Assembly: GCA_005408345.1 (NCBI GenBank)
Contig: SEMN01000310.1
Location: forward strand, 186,001 to 250,000
Length of the DNA: 64,000 nucleotides
Source: Macquaria australasica
Taxonomy: Eukaryota; Chordata; Actinopteri; Centrarchiformes; Percichthyidae
Direction of reading: 5' to 3'
Positions 1 to 13,642 of this stretch are shown here, in pieces (positions within the stretch are counted from its first letter, which is position 1; every line of letters begins with the position of its first letter). A program made the position numbers and the translations under genes. The notes under the pieces were generated by a model that was not told the DNA's origin, ran no database searches, and was given only the letters and a program-made list of their open reading frames with translations.

Positions 1-1643
1 CGTCCTTCCCCTCAGTGTTCGGCGTTGTTTATACCACAATAAAAAGAGAGAGCACATTGAGCTGTGCAGGGTGACTGTAAATTGTCAGTAGCCTACATTG
101 CAGAGCACCATAAATATCTGCTGTCCTAGCGCTCAATATTCGCCACAGTTGGTCACCTTTAACTGGAGAGGAAACGGTACGCAGTCCAGGGGTGTTTCAC
201 TGTACAGAGGCTGCTATTTGGATACCGTAAGAAATGGGGTTAGCGTGGGTTTGCCGCCGGCCTGCACAGCTGTCACATGTTCACCATGCTCGTCTGTGAG
301 TGGGAGGTTGAGTGAGCAGGTTGAGGCCATTTGTCAGAAGAGCTATTTACATGTCTTCTGCAGTGCAGCGAGGGCAGTTGTCATCTGAGCTTTGCACATA
401 ACCTCAAGGCTTCTTCACACGATAGTGGCACTTGGCAATTAGCTGGCCTTTTTATAGCACTAATGCTGCACTCGCTGTGTGGATTTGCACATTTGCTGCT
501 ACTAAGCTAGCAGTCGCAACGTCATAATGGTTTTCAATAATCTTGTGAGGTGACTAACTGGTTTATTGTAGCATCAAAAATTTGAGTTAAAGGTTGTGTT
601 AGAAGGCTGGTGTTAGGGTGTTACATAAGACATTTTCTGGTTTAAATTACAGCAGTATATCAGTGAATTAACCGGCTGTACAGTCACAGCACTGAATAGC
701 AAAATAGCATCTTTGATAGATTTATGAAAAAAGCTTTAAGCACTGTGACAGTTGGTTAATAATTGTGTCTTGCAGACCCATTGTCTCTCCTTCATCACAA
801 GCATGATGTTTTCAACCCTTCGCACGTATGGATTTAATTCGTTTTAAATCCATCGTTAACTAGAAGTGGGGCCTTGCCTCAGTAAGTTATACTTCCTGTG
901 TTCTCTTGTTCATTTTACATGTCCTCAAGTTAATTCTAGTCCTAATTAACTACCTTTGAAAGGAATCTGTGCGATAATTACCACAAGGAGGTGGAACAGA
1001 AGCAATCATACTCTGCACAATTTATTTCCCACCACAGGGAAAACCCTACAGTCACCCGCTGGCTTCTTTTTTTTTTGTCCTGAGAATCACCTTCAGCACT
1101 CACTTTGGAAGCAAAGGCACAAAAAAAAATCAGGCGGCTCCACAGACAAACACCCCTGCTGGTTTTTAGTCTGGTGTCGTATATTTGCACAAATAATTAA
1201 TATAATAAAAACACTGTGAAAATTTAAATGAGAGCTGGAGAAAATAAACTGTGCATGTGAAACCAGAAAAACTCTCTGCTGCAGGGCAAGGAGGAAAAAT
1301 GAGGAATGGACATACTAATAACATCTAATGTCACCAATGAGGAGAATAAGTGCATAAACAAGGACAAGCAGTGTCATTGATGCAAAGCACGCAATATGAT
1401 CCAGGTCCAGAGACACAGCACCAGCAGTTTCAAAAGCAGTTCCAGTCCAAACTGTGCCACCTATAAACAAAAGAGTAGCAGCAGTTTAAAGGAGGCTGGC
1501 AATGTTCTATATTTATATCTCTTGAAAAGGACAAAACCAACAGTGCGTCAGTCCATTTCAGTACTCTCCGAGTGTCCTACCCTGTCTGCAGCACTCAACC
1601 CTGTGGTTATTGGTTCCCTCTGAAGATGTAAATCTTTAGAAAC

Positions 1644-2432
1644 TGTTAAGAGGCGTTGTGTCGACTGAGCACGCAGAGACCAAACAAAGAGACTTGGATA
1701 AGACAGTTCGGCACAGTTTATTAAATGAACAGGTAATTTGAGTTTGAGCAGTGACTGGGCTTGGGAGAGCGGGCAGGCAGAGAACATCAACGTCAGGCCA
1801 GTGCCGGGGAGAAGGGACCAAACCAAAGCTGGGTAACCTCCAGGACGGAATGGGGGACGACCAGCGCGGAAACTGAGTCAGAGTGGTGACTGGCCTGCAC
1901 GTAGAGGATGGCGAGGAGGGAGCAGAGCGGAGGTCCGGGCCAGGCAGAGATTTCCAGGAGCAGGTCCACGTAAGTCAACGGTACAATCTGGCGATGATGA
2001 TGAGGGAGACCAGGACTTAAGTACTGGCAGAGGTGATTGTGAATTGGACGCAGCTGTGCAAATATTCAGTTTATTCTAGGCGAGAGGTCTGGTGGCAGGG
2101 AATATTTCAGCTTTGCATGGTGACATTTAGATTACTGTAATTGCATGAATGATGTGTTGCAGGTAACTGTAGGAATTATTAAACAGCTTATTTTCATTCA
2201 TTCTTTCAGGCCTGGGAGGTAAAGTGTGGTGTGATCTCAGGTCAGCTTGTACTGAGGAATAAAGTTACATTTATACAAAATTATCATTTACCGATAGAGC
2301 TGCAGCAGCCACCAGCTCCGGACCACGCCCCTTGACCTAGATCACTCCACACAGGTAGACAGGGAAGACAGACAGAGACAGAAAATACAACCCCCAAACA
2401 AGAACTAAGGAGAGCCCAGCCATCCCATAACA
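1644..2432 (-). mobile_element. solo LTR, probably Gypsy-like, with 5-bp target duplication
   Basis: The segment begins TGTTAAG and ends CATAACA, the TG...CA ends of a long terminal repeat, with TGTTA/TAACA as short inverted termini. Both flanks are GAAAC (1639-1643 and 2433-2437), a perfect 5-bp target duplication as made by retroviral-type integrases. Read on the minus strand, it has an AATAAA about 75 bases from the end (tttatt on + at 1717-1722) and a fairly GC-rich centre. I see no internal gag or pol and no second LTR, so it is best read as a solo LTR left by recombination. Orientation rests mainly on that poly(A) signal. The superfamily is a guess from length and layout. Confidence 0.8.
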
Positions 2433-4407
2433 GAAACAGGTTACTAATATAGTTTTATTTTTTTTAAAAAGGTATGTTTTTTTTGTTTTTGTTTTTTTAG
2501 CTAACTGGGGTAAATTGTGGATTTTTTGGGGACTATTTTCAGCTGCAAATTAATACACATTTAGTGAGCAGGTGAGTATTTACAGCAGCAGAACAGTGTG
2601 TTTGGGATTGACTCAGAACAAACTACAGTGTGTGTGTCCATGGTAGTGAAGGAACATGCCAACCAGTGCAACGGTTGATGTGTCTTTAATTGGATTTGAC
2701 AACAACAGAGGTCTACGGCACATAGAAATAAACTACATTAGCTTATGACTACATGGACAATACATGTTAGTAGAACAAATTAATTGTTAGTTTTTGTCTT
2801 GGTGCAGGCAAGAAAAGTGATAGCTTCTTTGATTTTGACACACAGGAAGAATAACAAATAACAGAAATGCTATGTATTGTAAACCTAAACCTTAAAGGTT
2901 TCCTTGATAGATATTACTATGGTTATAGTAGATTTACTGTCTTGTCTGATGTTCAGTTCTAGCGTCTTTTTAGAAATTTAGAATATTAGGTGTAAATAAA
3001 AGTTGGCAATACCTTTCTTCAACCCAGAGTAATGTCTGCAGGTGTTCCTTTCGGGCTACATACCTTTTCCAATAAGGTAAATATGGCAGCTGCTGTATGA
3101 GGCCTGAGAGGCGAAAGACCAGGGCAAAAGAAAGTCCACAAAGCACTCGCTGCTCCACTCACTAACTGAAGGTGACTCAAATAAGCACATCAGCATTTCT
3201 ATCAACTCAGATCTCCTCTCATCTCTCGCACTCTGGTGGCAGGACAGTAAGAGAGAACAAGGCTCAGAGAGACTTTAGGAAGAAATTTTAGGAGGTGGAC
3301 ATGCCCCCCCTGCCCCCCAGTGGAAATTACGGCCTTGACTGTGAGTGTCATTGTGTGTATTCCAGGTCCTCCTGGTTACTTTAGAGAGGGAATGAGAGGG
3401 TCCTAAAAAAAAAGGAAAAAAAAGCGCAGGTCAAGCTCAAGCGTCTAAATGAAATAAATTGTGTATCCATGAGTATGAGTGTGTGGGGGGGGTGTTTCTG
3501 GGAGAAATAAATAGTTTTTTTAAAACATTGTTAAAAAGGTTTTGGTTTTAGTTCAGTGTAATTATGCTTACAAGGCAACAAAGCCTAGAGATCAAGTCAG
3601 CTTGTGTCTGAAAGGTGAGTAGTTCAAAGGTTTGCATGCTCTTTTAATTCATCACTGAGGCCTGGTCCACACTTGGACAATACCTTAATGAACAAGTCCA
3701 TTTTAAAACCCAGGAGGGGAAGGCAGCACTGTCTCTGCTCCTGTAGAGTAAATTAGACTGACTTCTAAACTCAGAGAAACAGATGATGCAAATGTCACAC
3801 TTGATCAATTGTTTTGGCTGAATTAGCTAATGCACCTGCAAACTGCACCTTACATAAACATAAAACATTCGCTGCACCAGGATTGCAGAATGTTACGTGC
3901 AGGAACATTGAGTTATGACAACTGGAGTGACATGTCTACTGAAAAATATGGAGGAATTTCAACTGGAGTGTCATATTTCCTACAGAAAAGTAAAAGGATG
4001 TGTGCTGGAGAAACATATTGGCTGGCAAAGCATAGAAGGATGTGAGCAATGAGATTTAACTAATCTTCAAACGACGGCATGCCACAGTGATCTAAGACTT
4101 TTCCAGAAGGGATCCCTGGACAAACATGGTGTCTGTTGCTCTGAACATGTTAAATGAATGATTTTTTTTTTTGCCGGTGGTGGTGTGTCCTTTGAGGATC
4201 AATTGCATTGTGTGAGCTGCAGCTGTGTTTGGGGCTGGATAGAAGGTGAGAGGGGCAGTCTAATTTCTTTGATAAAAATTATTGTATTGGGTTACTTAGA
4301 CTATTTGACTTAACAGTTTGTGTTTCAGCTGGAAACGGGGAAATGGCTAGTCTGGCTCTGTCCAAACGTAAAGAAATCCACCTGCGCCTGTTTTTACACT
4401 TGCACTG

Positions 4408-4590
4408 GATTTTGTATGGATTAAACAAAAGAGGTTCAATGTGTTGTACAATGAGCTTTAGAGGGGCTGGTAGGTGGCTTGTGTTAGTTTTGGACAGAGC
4501 CAGGCTAGCTGTTTCCCCCAGTTTCCAGTCTTTGCGCTAAGCTAAGCTAACCAGCTGCATGATGTAGCTTCATATTAACTGATGTGGTTT
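4408..4590 (-). repeat. dispersed repeat family A, reverse copy
   Basis: Read in reverse, this shares the core (gcttagcttagc, ctggaaac, agctagcctggctctgtccaaa, aaagctca, tttgtttaatcc) with copies at 22168-22432, 23421-23560, 34308-34600, 47281-47510 and 48480-48840. I recognise it as a common repeat of spiny-rayed fish, probably a non-autonomous DNA element, but I know no firm class. Confidence 0.7.
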
Positions 4591-4594
4591 TACT

Positions 4595-4681
4595 ATAGAC
4601 CATGATGAAACTTTCCTTGTATTCCTTGTAAGTGTAGGCCCTACACATGCTTGGCCAACAAAGCTGATTCTGATTCTGATG
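4595..4681 (+). repeat. LINE 3' tail fragment ending (gattct)n
   Basis: The stretch ttccttgtaagtgtaggcc followed by acttggcc-like sequence and gattctgattctgatg matches the 3' ends at 25190-25225 and, in reverse, at 37900-37960. It is the short tail left by a heavily 5'-truncated CR1/L2-type insertion. Confidence 0.6.
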
Positions 4682-7170
4682 GGAACAAGACCGCAAACTA
4701 TTTCTATTACCATCATTACCGTGATTATCTCCGTTTTCAGAGGACGTTGTGAACACAGCACAGCTATTCTGCCTTTTATTAGCAGTATTTTGATTAGCTA
4801 CAAAGGGAGCGCCTTTCTAGCGGTCAAACAGTGGCAGAATAACTACAGCAGGACGAGAGAACCCGAATCCCAGTCTTTCAAGCTCTAGCTTATCTAACAT
4901 TAGCTAGTCGTCCTACAGAAGCACGGCTACTTCATGGATGCTGAGTTTCAGTAAGAGAGAGCAGGTATTTTATGTGACAGACAAAGAGGAAACTCGTTCA
5001 CATAACGTTCTTCCTCGCGGGTCAGCTTCAGCTCTGTCTGAAGTATATGTAGTAGCAGTTGTAGTGTGGAGCTTGTGTGCAGAGAGATGGACGGTGCTAA
5101 TGGTTTATAAGAGCAATTATAAGACCAATTGTGCCACTATTATGTTCTGTGCACCATTACAAACATTTTGCCTCTTTAAATTGATTTTAACTATTAACAC
5201 CATGCAGGTAACACTTCCTACAAAAGTCTTGCACTCCAGAAAGTCCCTAAAACAGGTGGGTTAGATCATAAATTTAATTTTATTTCCTAAGATAAAGGTC
5301 TAAGGACTGAAACGTCATGAATAAAGTGAGTACAAGTGATCAAGTGGTTCTTTCACAATTATTAACACCAAAGATGCACAATGGGTGCATAGAAAGAGAC
5401 GCTCAGACTGTGCTCCATTCAAAGTAATTTCCAGTCAATTTTTAACAATCAACCTGCTTTTGTTTATGGGTCCAACAAACCTGCAATATACGATTCACTG
5501 TTCAGTTTTTTAGGTTTAATAAAATCTAAGGCAGTCATGTTGTGAAGTCATTTTACTATAATTTAGCACTAACAGTTATCGTGATAATATAGTTTAACGT
5601 GATATTTTTAGCTACAATAATCGTAATAAAAAACATCCCTCTACCTTTAATTGCCATATCATGAAACTGATAGAAGTGCTAGACGTATTGCAGGGTTTAG
5701 ATGAATACGGACTTTAGTTAAGTGTCAGAATCGCGCCAGGCTTATAATAAGATTTGAAGGTGTGGATGTTTACATATTTATCTTCACACATCTCATGTCA
5801 TAAGACTATAGTAACTTAAAATTTGAGCCAAAAAACATCCAAAGTTCTTAGTCAAGGTCTGAATTAGACCTAGTGCGTGGCTGAATTTACCTTCTGTATG
5901 AACCATTACTACTAAAAAAAAGTTGTGAAAGGGATGAGGCATGAAAAGCATTGAAAAATAGCTGAAAGTTGGCTCATTTCATTTTCCAGTTCTCCTGAAT
6001 AAATCAAAGTTAGTTTAATAGAGAGGAACTTTACTCTCAGATAGACGTTTCGGGGAAAATGTCCAGTGCTGAATTCCATTCTATGCACAGGCAACGTCTC
6101 AGATGATAAAAACCCTCTCAGAGGCCGTTGGGCCTTTTCATCACTCAGGTAACATAAATGCAATTTTTAGGATGTTCTGAAGTCAAGAAGTCCAATTTCC
6201 CCTTCACTCCTCAGAAAACCTTCATCTCCCGAAGAATCAAGTGGGAGGTTTTTGTGTAGTTTTGAGCGCTGCGATTTGGAGGCGCTCCCCAAGGCCTCAT
6301 CGATCTAGCACTGGAGTCTGATCAGATGGGTTTTCATTCCATTTCATATTGTATTAAAAGCAGAACATAATACTAAGATCCTTTTGAGGTATCTTTTCTC
6401 TTTTTTTTTTTTATGACTTTTACCCCTGACTCATCATGACTTTCTATGTAATGATTTTATTTAAAGCATAGTGATGTTTGAAGCAGTGCACTGCACATAC
6501 ATCTTGCTGCCTGTGCTGTGTAGTGGAGGGTCGGAGGCATCAGCAAAGATTTAGAGCTGTAGCGTGCCACTTGTCCCCAGTGGTTGGGTATAGTCGCCTG
6601 TTGAAGACCTGTGCTCGGCTGTGCACATCTCTCCAATAAAGCAGGTGCTCAGGTATGAAAACCCTGGATAAGATCAGCCCCCCCCAGCTCAGGGTCTGTA
6701 ATTTGATATGACTGGGTCTTGATTACTATTTACTGTGTTGTCAAGGTGAGCAACAGGCTCAACTTTGTGAGTAAACAGATTCACTGTCACAGTTCCACTG
6801 AATCACCTACTGCTGGCTGTCGACTTTATATCCACTCGCTGTTTCCCATCCCTCCCTCCTTCTTGCCTCCCTCCCCTCTGAAGATTGCAGTTGTCAGAGC
6901 TGTGTGTTGCTTTTGACACAGCAGTGATAGAACAGGAAACTGGATCACATTGGCTGACAGTAAATCATGTCAGGGACTTAAAAAAAATGTATTAAAGAAA
7001 GTAAATTATGGGTGGAGAGGAATGTGTTGCATGACACCATAAATTCAACCAGCAGAGAACTACCAGATAATGCTTGAAACGTGTCTGATATTTTCATGTA
7101 GTAACTCATTTCGTAGGCTAAAACATGAAAGAATGGATGAAAGGATGTTTTTATGGATCACTTAATAAAC

Positions 7171-7527
7171 TGGGGCTGCAAGTAACGATTAGTTTCATTA
7201 TTGATTCATCTGCAAATTAATCTTTTCGATTAATCAATGAATCATTTTGTCTATAAATGTCAGAAAATACTGGAAAATACCCATTACAATTACCCCGAAT
7301 CTGAGGTGACATATTCAGATTGCCTATTTTATAGGACTTACAGTCGAAAACACAAAGATATTCAGTTTACTATCATACATGACAAACAAAAACATCAAAT
7401 AATAATGTTTGACAAGCTGGAAGCAGAGAAAATTTGGCATATTTGCTTGAATAATTATTGAAATGATTAATCAATTATCAAAATAGTTCCAGGTTAATTT
7501 TCAATTGACTAAGAGTTTCAGCTTTAA
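7171..7527. mobile_element. MITE (hAT-like) with 7-bp target duplication
   Basis: It starts with ggggctgcaagtaacgatta and ends with a tttcagcttt-type terminus, an imperfect inverted pair rich in TTAATC motifs. The flanks are AATAAAC at 7164-7170 and 7528-7534; the eighth base differs. A relative lies at 57381-57674. Its open frame (7237-7461) is chance. An 8-bp-type duplication and lack of coding capacity suggest a non-autonomous hAT element. Confidence 0.75.
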
Positions 7528-8741
7528 AATAAACGAATTAATATTTTCATACGTTTTACATTTTGACATCACTTGACAAATTAAAACTAAGGATTTGGCT
7601 CAGGAAACACACCAACTTTGTGTGTCACCTTTTGATCATTTGCATTAAATAGTCCTTTACACAAGTGCAAGCACACAAGTATGCAATTTTTTTTTTTTAA
7701 AAAGCCAAAAATTCTACATGTGTTTTACATGTGTAAAGATTTGTTGACACCAACTGTCAATTCCTTCTAATGCAAGTGCATCAAACAAAGGTTTTTATAG
7801 AACAAGAACTACATTTTCTTTTGTAATTCTTTGGTTCTTTTTTAATTCCATTTTCATTATGTTGTTGTGGTTTATGTGGAGGAAACTAATGTAAATCCAA
7901 CCTTGAAAATATTTAATTGCTTCGTTTCTATATCTTGATACTAAATTTGAGTTAATGTGGGTAGGTTCCGAAAGAAACATGAAGTTATTACACACCTTTT
8001 TGCATTCACATTTACAGCACTGTAACTGCCACTACTGTAACTTATTTTCACAGGCCTTTTGCTGAAAACTGAAAACAAACCACCCACCTCCCCAACAGCT
8101 ACCAATGTGTCATTTGATTAAGCTGACTCCTGGACTATTAGCTAAATGTTTTAAGACATTTAAAATACTCTGCTTTGAATAATGTCTGGTATGGTTTTTC
8201 TACAAACTTCAATTACCTTACTGAAAATGATTAAATAAATTAAATAATTAAAATTCCATCAACTCCTTCTCCTTCATTGAAATATCAAGAATCAAAAGTT
8301 TAACAGCAGGACACATCACTTGTTTAAGTTGCATACTGGACCACAACTGGCCTCCGAACTTGTAATGTCACAAAATCCTGTTTGTACGTACACATATTAA
8401 TCTCAGATTTAAGGTCCACACAGAGAAACTTTCCCACTTCAGCAGAAGAATTTGAAAACAGCCTTCTAGTGTCAAACTCTGCACACATTCATTCTGCACT
8501 GTGATGGTCAAACATCCAAGTGAAGTAACAATTAGCAAAACGCATTTTTAAGTGGAGAGAGGCTTGGACTGTATGGCTTACTGATATGATACCTCAGGCA
8601 GTTGCATTTTTATTTCAGTCATTGAGTATGTCCTCGTATGTAACAATGACACTGACTAACAGTATTATTCAAAAGTCAGATGGGTTCAACATTTAGACTT
8701 TGAACTGTTAAATAACTCATCATTCCTCTGTCTCATTCCAG

Positions 8742-8930
8742 GTCCAGTAGCTGTGATCAGTGGTGAGGAAGACTCTGCCAGCCCTCTTCATCATGTCAAC
8801 CATGGGATTATTACTCCCTGTACTCTGGATGCGGGTCCTGATGCGGTTGTCATAGGGATGACTCGTATTCCTGTGGTGGAGAATCCTCAGTACTTCAGAC
8901 ATGGACACAACTGCAATAAGCCAGCCACCC
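8742..8930 (+). CDS. ntrk3: ntrk3 (TrkC) juxtamembrane exon with Shc-docking site
   Basis: This exon encodes about 63 residues of the cytoplasmic juxtamembrane segment of the NT-3 receptor TrkC. It starts after the acceptor ctcattccag and ends before the donor gtaagt. The first two bases complete a glycine codon begun in an upstream exon outside the window, and one base is left over at the 3' end. The translation opens GPVAVISGEEDSASPLHH and contains GMTRIPVVENPQYF. In Trk receptors the phosphorylated tyrosine of the NPQY motif (Tyr516 in human TrkC) docks Shc and FRS2 and drives Ras/MAPK and PI3K signalling. SGEEDSASPLHH and GMTRIP fit TrkC rather than TrkA or TrkB. The transmembrane segment is not in the window. 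Assignment to the family is near certain; ntrk3a versus ntrk3b is not resolved. Confidence 0.96.
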
Positions 8931-11094
8931 GTAAGTCCCTGTAAAGTTTCTTTTTGTTAACACTCCTCACAGTAACCTGACGCGCCAGATGGTTTGTTAC
9001 ACATAACCATCTGAGAAGTTGTCCTTGAAAACTGTTTGAAAAAGGGCGGGCACTTTCAAAAAAATACTTGGCAGGTGATTGGATGAACCATCTGTCTGTC
9101 ACTGTCTATCACAGGCTAACTTCAACTAATCAGATCAACGAACCACATGACGTAGTAAGAGTCTTGCCAAAATCTTTTCCATCGAGAAAGGCCTTCAGTG
9201 CCGTTCTTTGCACTTCTTTCAGTGAAGAAGTTCTGATATAACTGCTGCTATAGCAGCATCTACGATCTACAGTAACCTCTTTAGGAGCCGCCATTGTTGT
9301 TTTAGAACATTGCTTCTCGCTGTCGTCACATCTAAATGACGCCCGTAGCTGCCAGCAGTTCCTCAGAGGACGCTGAGTGGTCCAAACCACTGTGGTTCGG
9401 CCTCCAACGTGATCTCGCAAATCCAGCAGCCTTGCAAGGTAATTGTCACTGTTTTGTGTCCCTCATTACCACTGGTGACCATTATTACACATTATTTGAC
9501 CGGAGATACAAAGAGACCTTTGAACCATTGTTGTTCAGGCATGAGGCTAAGTATACTAAAACTGTAAGGCACTTAGGAAACACAAAGTCCCACAGAATGT
9601 TATGTACTGTACAGAAAAGTGCAGCATCTGGTCAGAGAGCCTGATATCAAACACCACATCTTTATGAGGCTCATTACGACCTTTGCATACCCATTGTAAT
9701 TTGCTGTTTATCTTTACAATGAGAAGTGCTGAGGCCCTCGGGGCAATAGTATAATTTAGTGTCATGTACAAAGTCAGTGTGATCATATGGTGTTAGCATC
9801 TGGTGGCACAGTTCCAGGCTTTTCATATAGGATCTGTTTAGACAAAAGCAGCCTTCTGTATACCAGCTACTGGTGTTCAGACAGCTCCCCCACTTCACTC
9901 ACTCTCCCTTGGGACTCATGTTCCAGGTTGGGGAAAGACAAGACCACTTTAAGGCCTAATTACTCACAATTACATCAACTGCTCAAGAGAATCAGCAGAA
10001 AACAACTGTGCCAGCAGTGAGCCGCAGCCTGGCGCCTGCTGCTTCCCTGCCAGACGATACCAGTCAAACCAACCGGATTTAGTCAGGGAAAAGACTCTCC
10101 TCCTGTCTGAATGGCAGCACACGAGTTCAGGCTTTCCTGGTCCCTTTCAGCTTAGATCTGCATTGTTTCAGAAGTTGACTTCTGAGTTGGAGCCAATGAC
10201 AAGGAAGGAAATCCCATTTAGAGGTGATAAATAAATAAATGACGGGTCTTATGTATTATGAATTGCATGAATTGTTAATGGCCAGCCGGTGACTGATTTA
10301 TAACGTCCCATTCCTTGCACAGGAGATCTGATTGCGAGCTAATGAATAAATGACAGTGGGCAAATTTGAAACCTTCTCCCGATTACCGTGCACCTGGAAT
10401 TGAGAGTCAGACCATGGATGTGCATGACGGCAGCTTTGACGTGGGCTTTACAGAATGTTCTCCATCTCAGAATGCTGCATGTCTTGTCTTTTTTTAGATT
10501 TAATTCTGTGTGCGTGCATAAAAAAGGAAACGGTAGGAAATGAACCCTGAATTCATCACAAGGTCGTAATGACCACTGCTTTCTGTCATCGGCTGGAAAA
10601 ACAAAATGGCTCCGAACGGCTTCTGCCTCCGCCCGATCATTCACTGAATATGAATGTATTCTTTACCCTAAGGACACACACACAGGGAAAAGGAAATGTC
10701 TGTGTGTATCCATGTGTATATCTACAGTATGTGTGTGGGTGTCTGACAGGGAAAATGAATCTGTGCATGTATGTGGATATAGGCTCAATGTTAGTGTGGC
10801 TTGTAGGGAGAATGAATTTGAGGTATGTTACCTTACTTCCCTCCACCTCCTCTAAGTGTCTTCAGTCAGTGGTCCCTCGGGTTCCCCCAGGGCCCCTTAG
10901 GTCCCCATTGTCCTGCTGGCCTTGGTTAGCCTGCTTGTCCTGCAGCTTCATGTGTCAACTAAAGAGCTTCACTCCGCTCAGATACAGTATGGCTACTTTA
11001 TTAATGCTCGGCCACCAATCCATAATGTATTCATTCATTTACTTGAAAGCTTCTTATCCAGGAGAATAGTTTGCTGTCAGGGTGTCTCACATGT

Positions 11095-11095
<1 letters not shown>

Positions 11096-11158
<63 letters not shown>
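11096..11158. repeat. (CA)n microsatellite
   Basis: An almost uninterrupted CA run of about 31 units. It explains the histidine/threonine-rich open frames here. Confidence 0.97.
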
Positions 11159-11160
<2 letters not shown>

Positions 11161-13642
11161 CCCTAGTTCAGTCCAGCAGTAGTCACACTAGCACACATAA
11201 ATTTAAACACACCCACACTTCTCTTTACCTATGTCCATCAGGATTTCACCATTGTGGTGGTCAGTCTCAGTCTACTTCCACCACCAGACTTCTGGGTCCC
11301 TAGCTGTCGGGCTCTGTGCATTTTGAAATCAGCTCCAACAATAACAGTAAAGTGGAGAAGGAGGAACAGTCTCTTGCTGCTCTCTGCCATGCTGGCTTCT
11401 GTTAAAACAGTTGCATGTGATGGGAAATCGCCTGCTGCCTAACTCACACCAGTGATTCCAGTGTGCCTTACCAGATGTATTATTCATGAGTGTTTGATCT
11501 TCAAGGCAATCCTGGAAAAAAAATTATATTGTACCATCAGTTTAATAGTTCTAGAGGAAAGACTGAGCACACAGTATCTTGGCTGTCAGGCTGTGGGACC
11601 TGAAAACAGAAGTGCTGCTGTCGTTCCCTCACTGCAGTGAAAAACATGAAAAAATTACAAATATCAATAACCAATTGTAGTTGCCCTCTAGTTGAACCTG
11701 TACACATGCAGTTGTAAACAAGCTCGGGAGATTGGGGGCATTACGAGAAAACTGTTCAGTTGTCATTCTGATGCCAATTTAAAAACACGAAGTGCCCTCG
11801 TGCAATTGGTTCATCTTCCGGATGAACTGGTGGCCTCGACTTTCATTGCGGTAAACAGGCGAGCCGTGACTGATTAGGACGTTCGTTGAGATCAGCTATT
11901 TTTTTTTTTCCACGCCAAGCTGAAAAAGGCCAATCCTGGGGAAATGTAGCCGCATTAGGGAGATAAAGGCAGAAAAGGCAAAGGACAATTCTTTAGCCTA
12001 ATGACAGATCCATATCTAGCCGGATCTGCTGTCTCCCAGCAAGTGGCTTTGTTTTATCACTCAGCTTGCTATTTTAATTACGGATTTGTCACGTCCCGCT
12101 GGCCAAAATTAGACAATAGCTTTTGATGTTGGAGTATAGCACGTAGCCTTTCATTATATCCATGTTATTAGGGATATCACACGTGGGCACGGCTTGGACA
12201 AACCCCAACTCTGTCCCCTCCGCTTTTGGTGTAACAGAGACATAATTATGCTCAAGGTGATGTTTTTGAAGATTAAAATGTTTCCAGCAGAGACAAGGAG
12301 TGAGTAATTTGGCAGCTTGAAAGCTCAGCAAATGAATGGAAATGCAGAGCATATTGATTGAAAGGCAGTTATTATGTTCCAAGGCTATGATTCCATGAAT
12401 TATAGTTTGAAACAGAACAGCCCCACAGGCTAGCCAGTTGTGAATTAAAACAACCTACTTTAATTTGTTACTCAAGAAGTCTAAGATGGGTTCTTTTCAG
12501 CTCAGCCAGGAAAGGAGAAAAATAGAAAAGTCTTGGTAGAAAGAGCTCTGAAGAGATGCTTGTTGATGCCAGGTGCAATCCTGTGAAAACTGTATCCAGG
12601 TAGACTGAAACCACGTTAAATTTCACTGAAGATCCCATCAGACAAACCTCCAGACGTGGTCAAAGCACGGTAAAAAGTGCAAATGCAACTGCCTTTTTCA
12701 ATCTATATACAGTACAACTACACAGACAAAACAGTAAGCAAATTAATTAAATTAAAGAGCTTCTGCAAACATTTTTAATTGGTTTGCAGACCTTTTGCAA
12801 ACTAGAGGGTTGGCAAGGAGCTAAATACAAGCGAGTCAATTAAAATACTAAAACATTCCACCACATTTCTTGGCTCCTACCTAAACGTGCCTGTAACAAT
12901 GCAACTTGTCATTTTATTACACATATGGGACATACATAATGAGAGCATGTGGTGTGTACAAAAACACGTGACCAATTCTGTATTACCATTAACACTGGAC
13001 CAAAGAGCTGCCCATTAAAGTTGGATGTAAAAGTAACACGTTCTCATGAGTGTTGATAGGTCAGCACTATAATGAATAGTTCATTCCCATTACTGAGTAC
13101 CCAGTTTTATTCTTGTTGCAGCAGAATAAAACAAATCTCGAATATTAACCTTTTGCCAAAGCAAACTTACATAAATGTACTTTTCTACTTTTATAGAAAC
13201 ATGTGTATCTGTGGGGACTAACAGCTCAGGGGGTATAGCATGCCTCTCCTCTGAGATGTCAAATATAACTATTCTGTGTTGGTAGATTTTTAAAGAACCT
13301 CCCCTGAGCAGCAAGTGTAAAGTACTTAATGCTTAAGTGTACTTAATGCTTAAACCTTAATCCAGCAATAACAGTGAGGGTGAGTTTAGGGAGAAGCCAT
13401 TGTGAAAAGGAAATCAATCACAATTTTAGCTCTATATATAAGTGTTGTAGTATGGAACCACTGTTCAATTTTAAATAATTAAATACTGTAAGACATTATA
13501 AATAAATAACCATTTGATTAAATTGTTACATACATTACTCCAATAAAACATTTTACGTTTTATTGGGAGTTTTTATATAAACATTGACATTTTTATTTAA
13601 TAATGACACATTTCTTCCATAATGTTACTTTTCAAGATAGTG

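Larger units (their letters stand above)
1..8741 (+). other. upstream ntrk3 intron, no exon recognised
   Basis: This stretch should be intron, because the first exon at 8742 begins in mid-codon after an acceptor. I recognise no transmembrane or ectodomain exon in it. It holds the solo LTR at 1644-2432, a reverse repeat copy at about 4408-4590 that runs into a LINE-like tail to 4681, the MITE at 7171-7527 and homopolymer runs. The small open frames look random. Stretches 1-1640, 2440-4400, 4690-7160 and 7540-8700 show nothing else I can name. Confidence 0.6.

Noticed and set aside
1548..1978. Minus-strand open frames of 61-92 codons
   Set aside because: They overlap or lie in the solo LTR; no gag, protease or pol motif.
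7237..7461. 74-codon open frame
   Set aside because: Lies wholly within the MITE, which is non-coding.
10569..11303. Open frames of up to 166 codons around the CA repeat
   Set aside because: They are partly microsatellite read-through (His-Thr runs) with no family resemblance.
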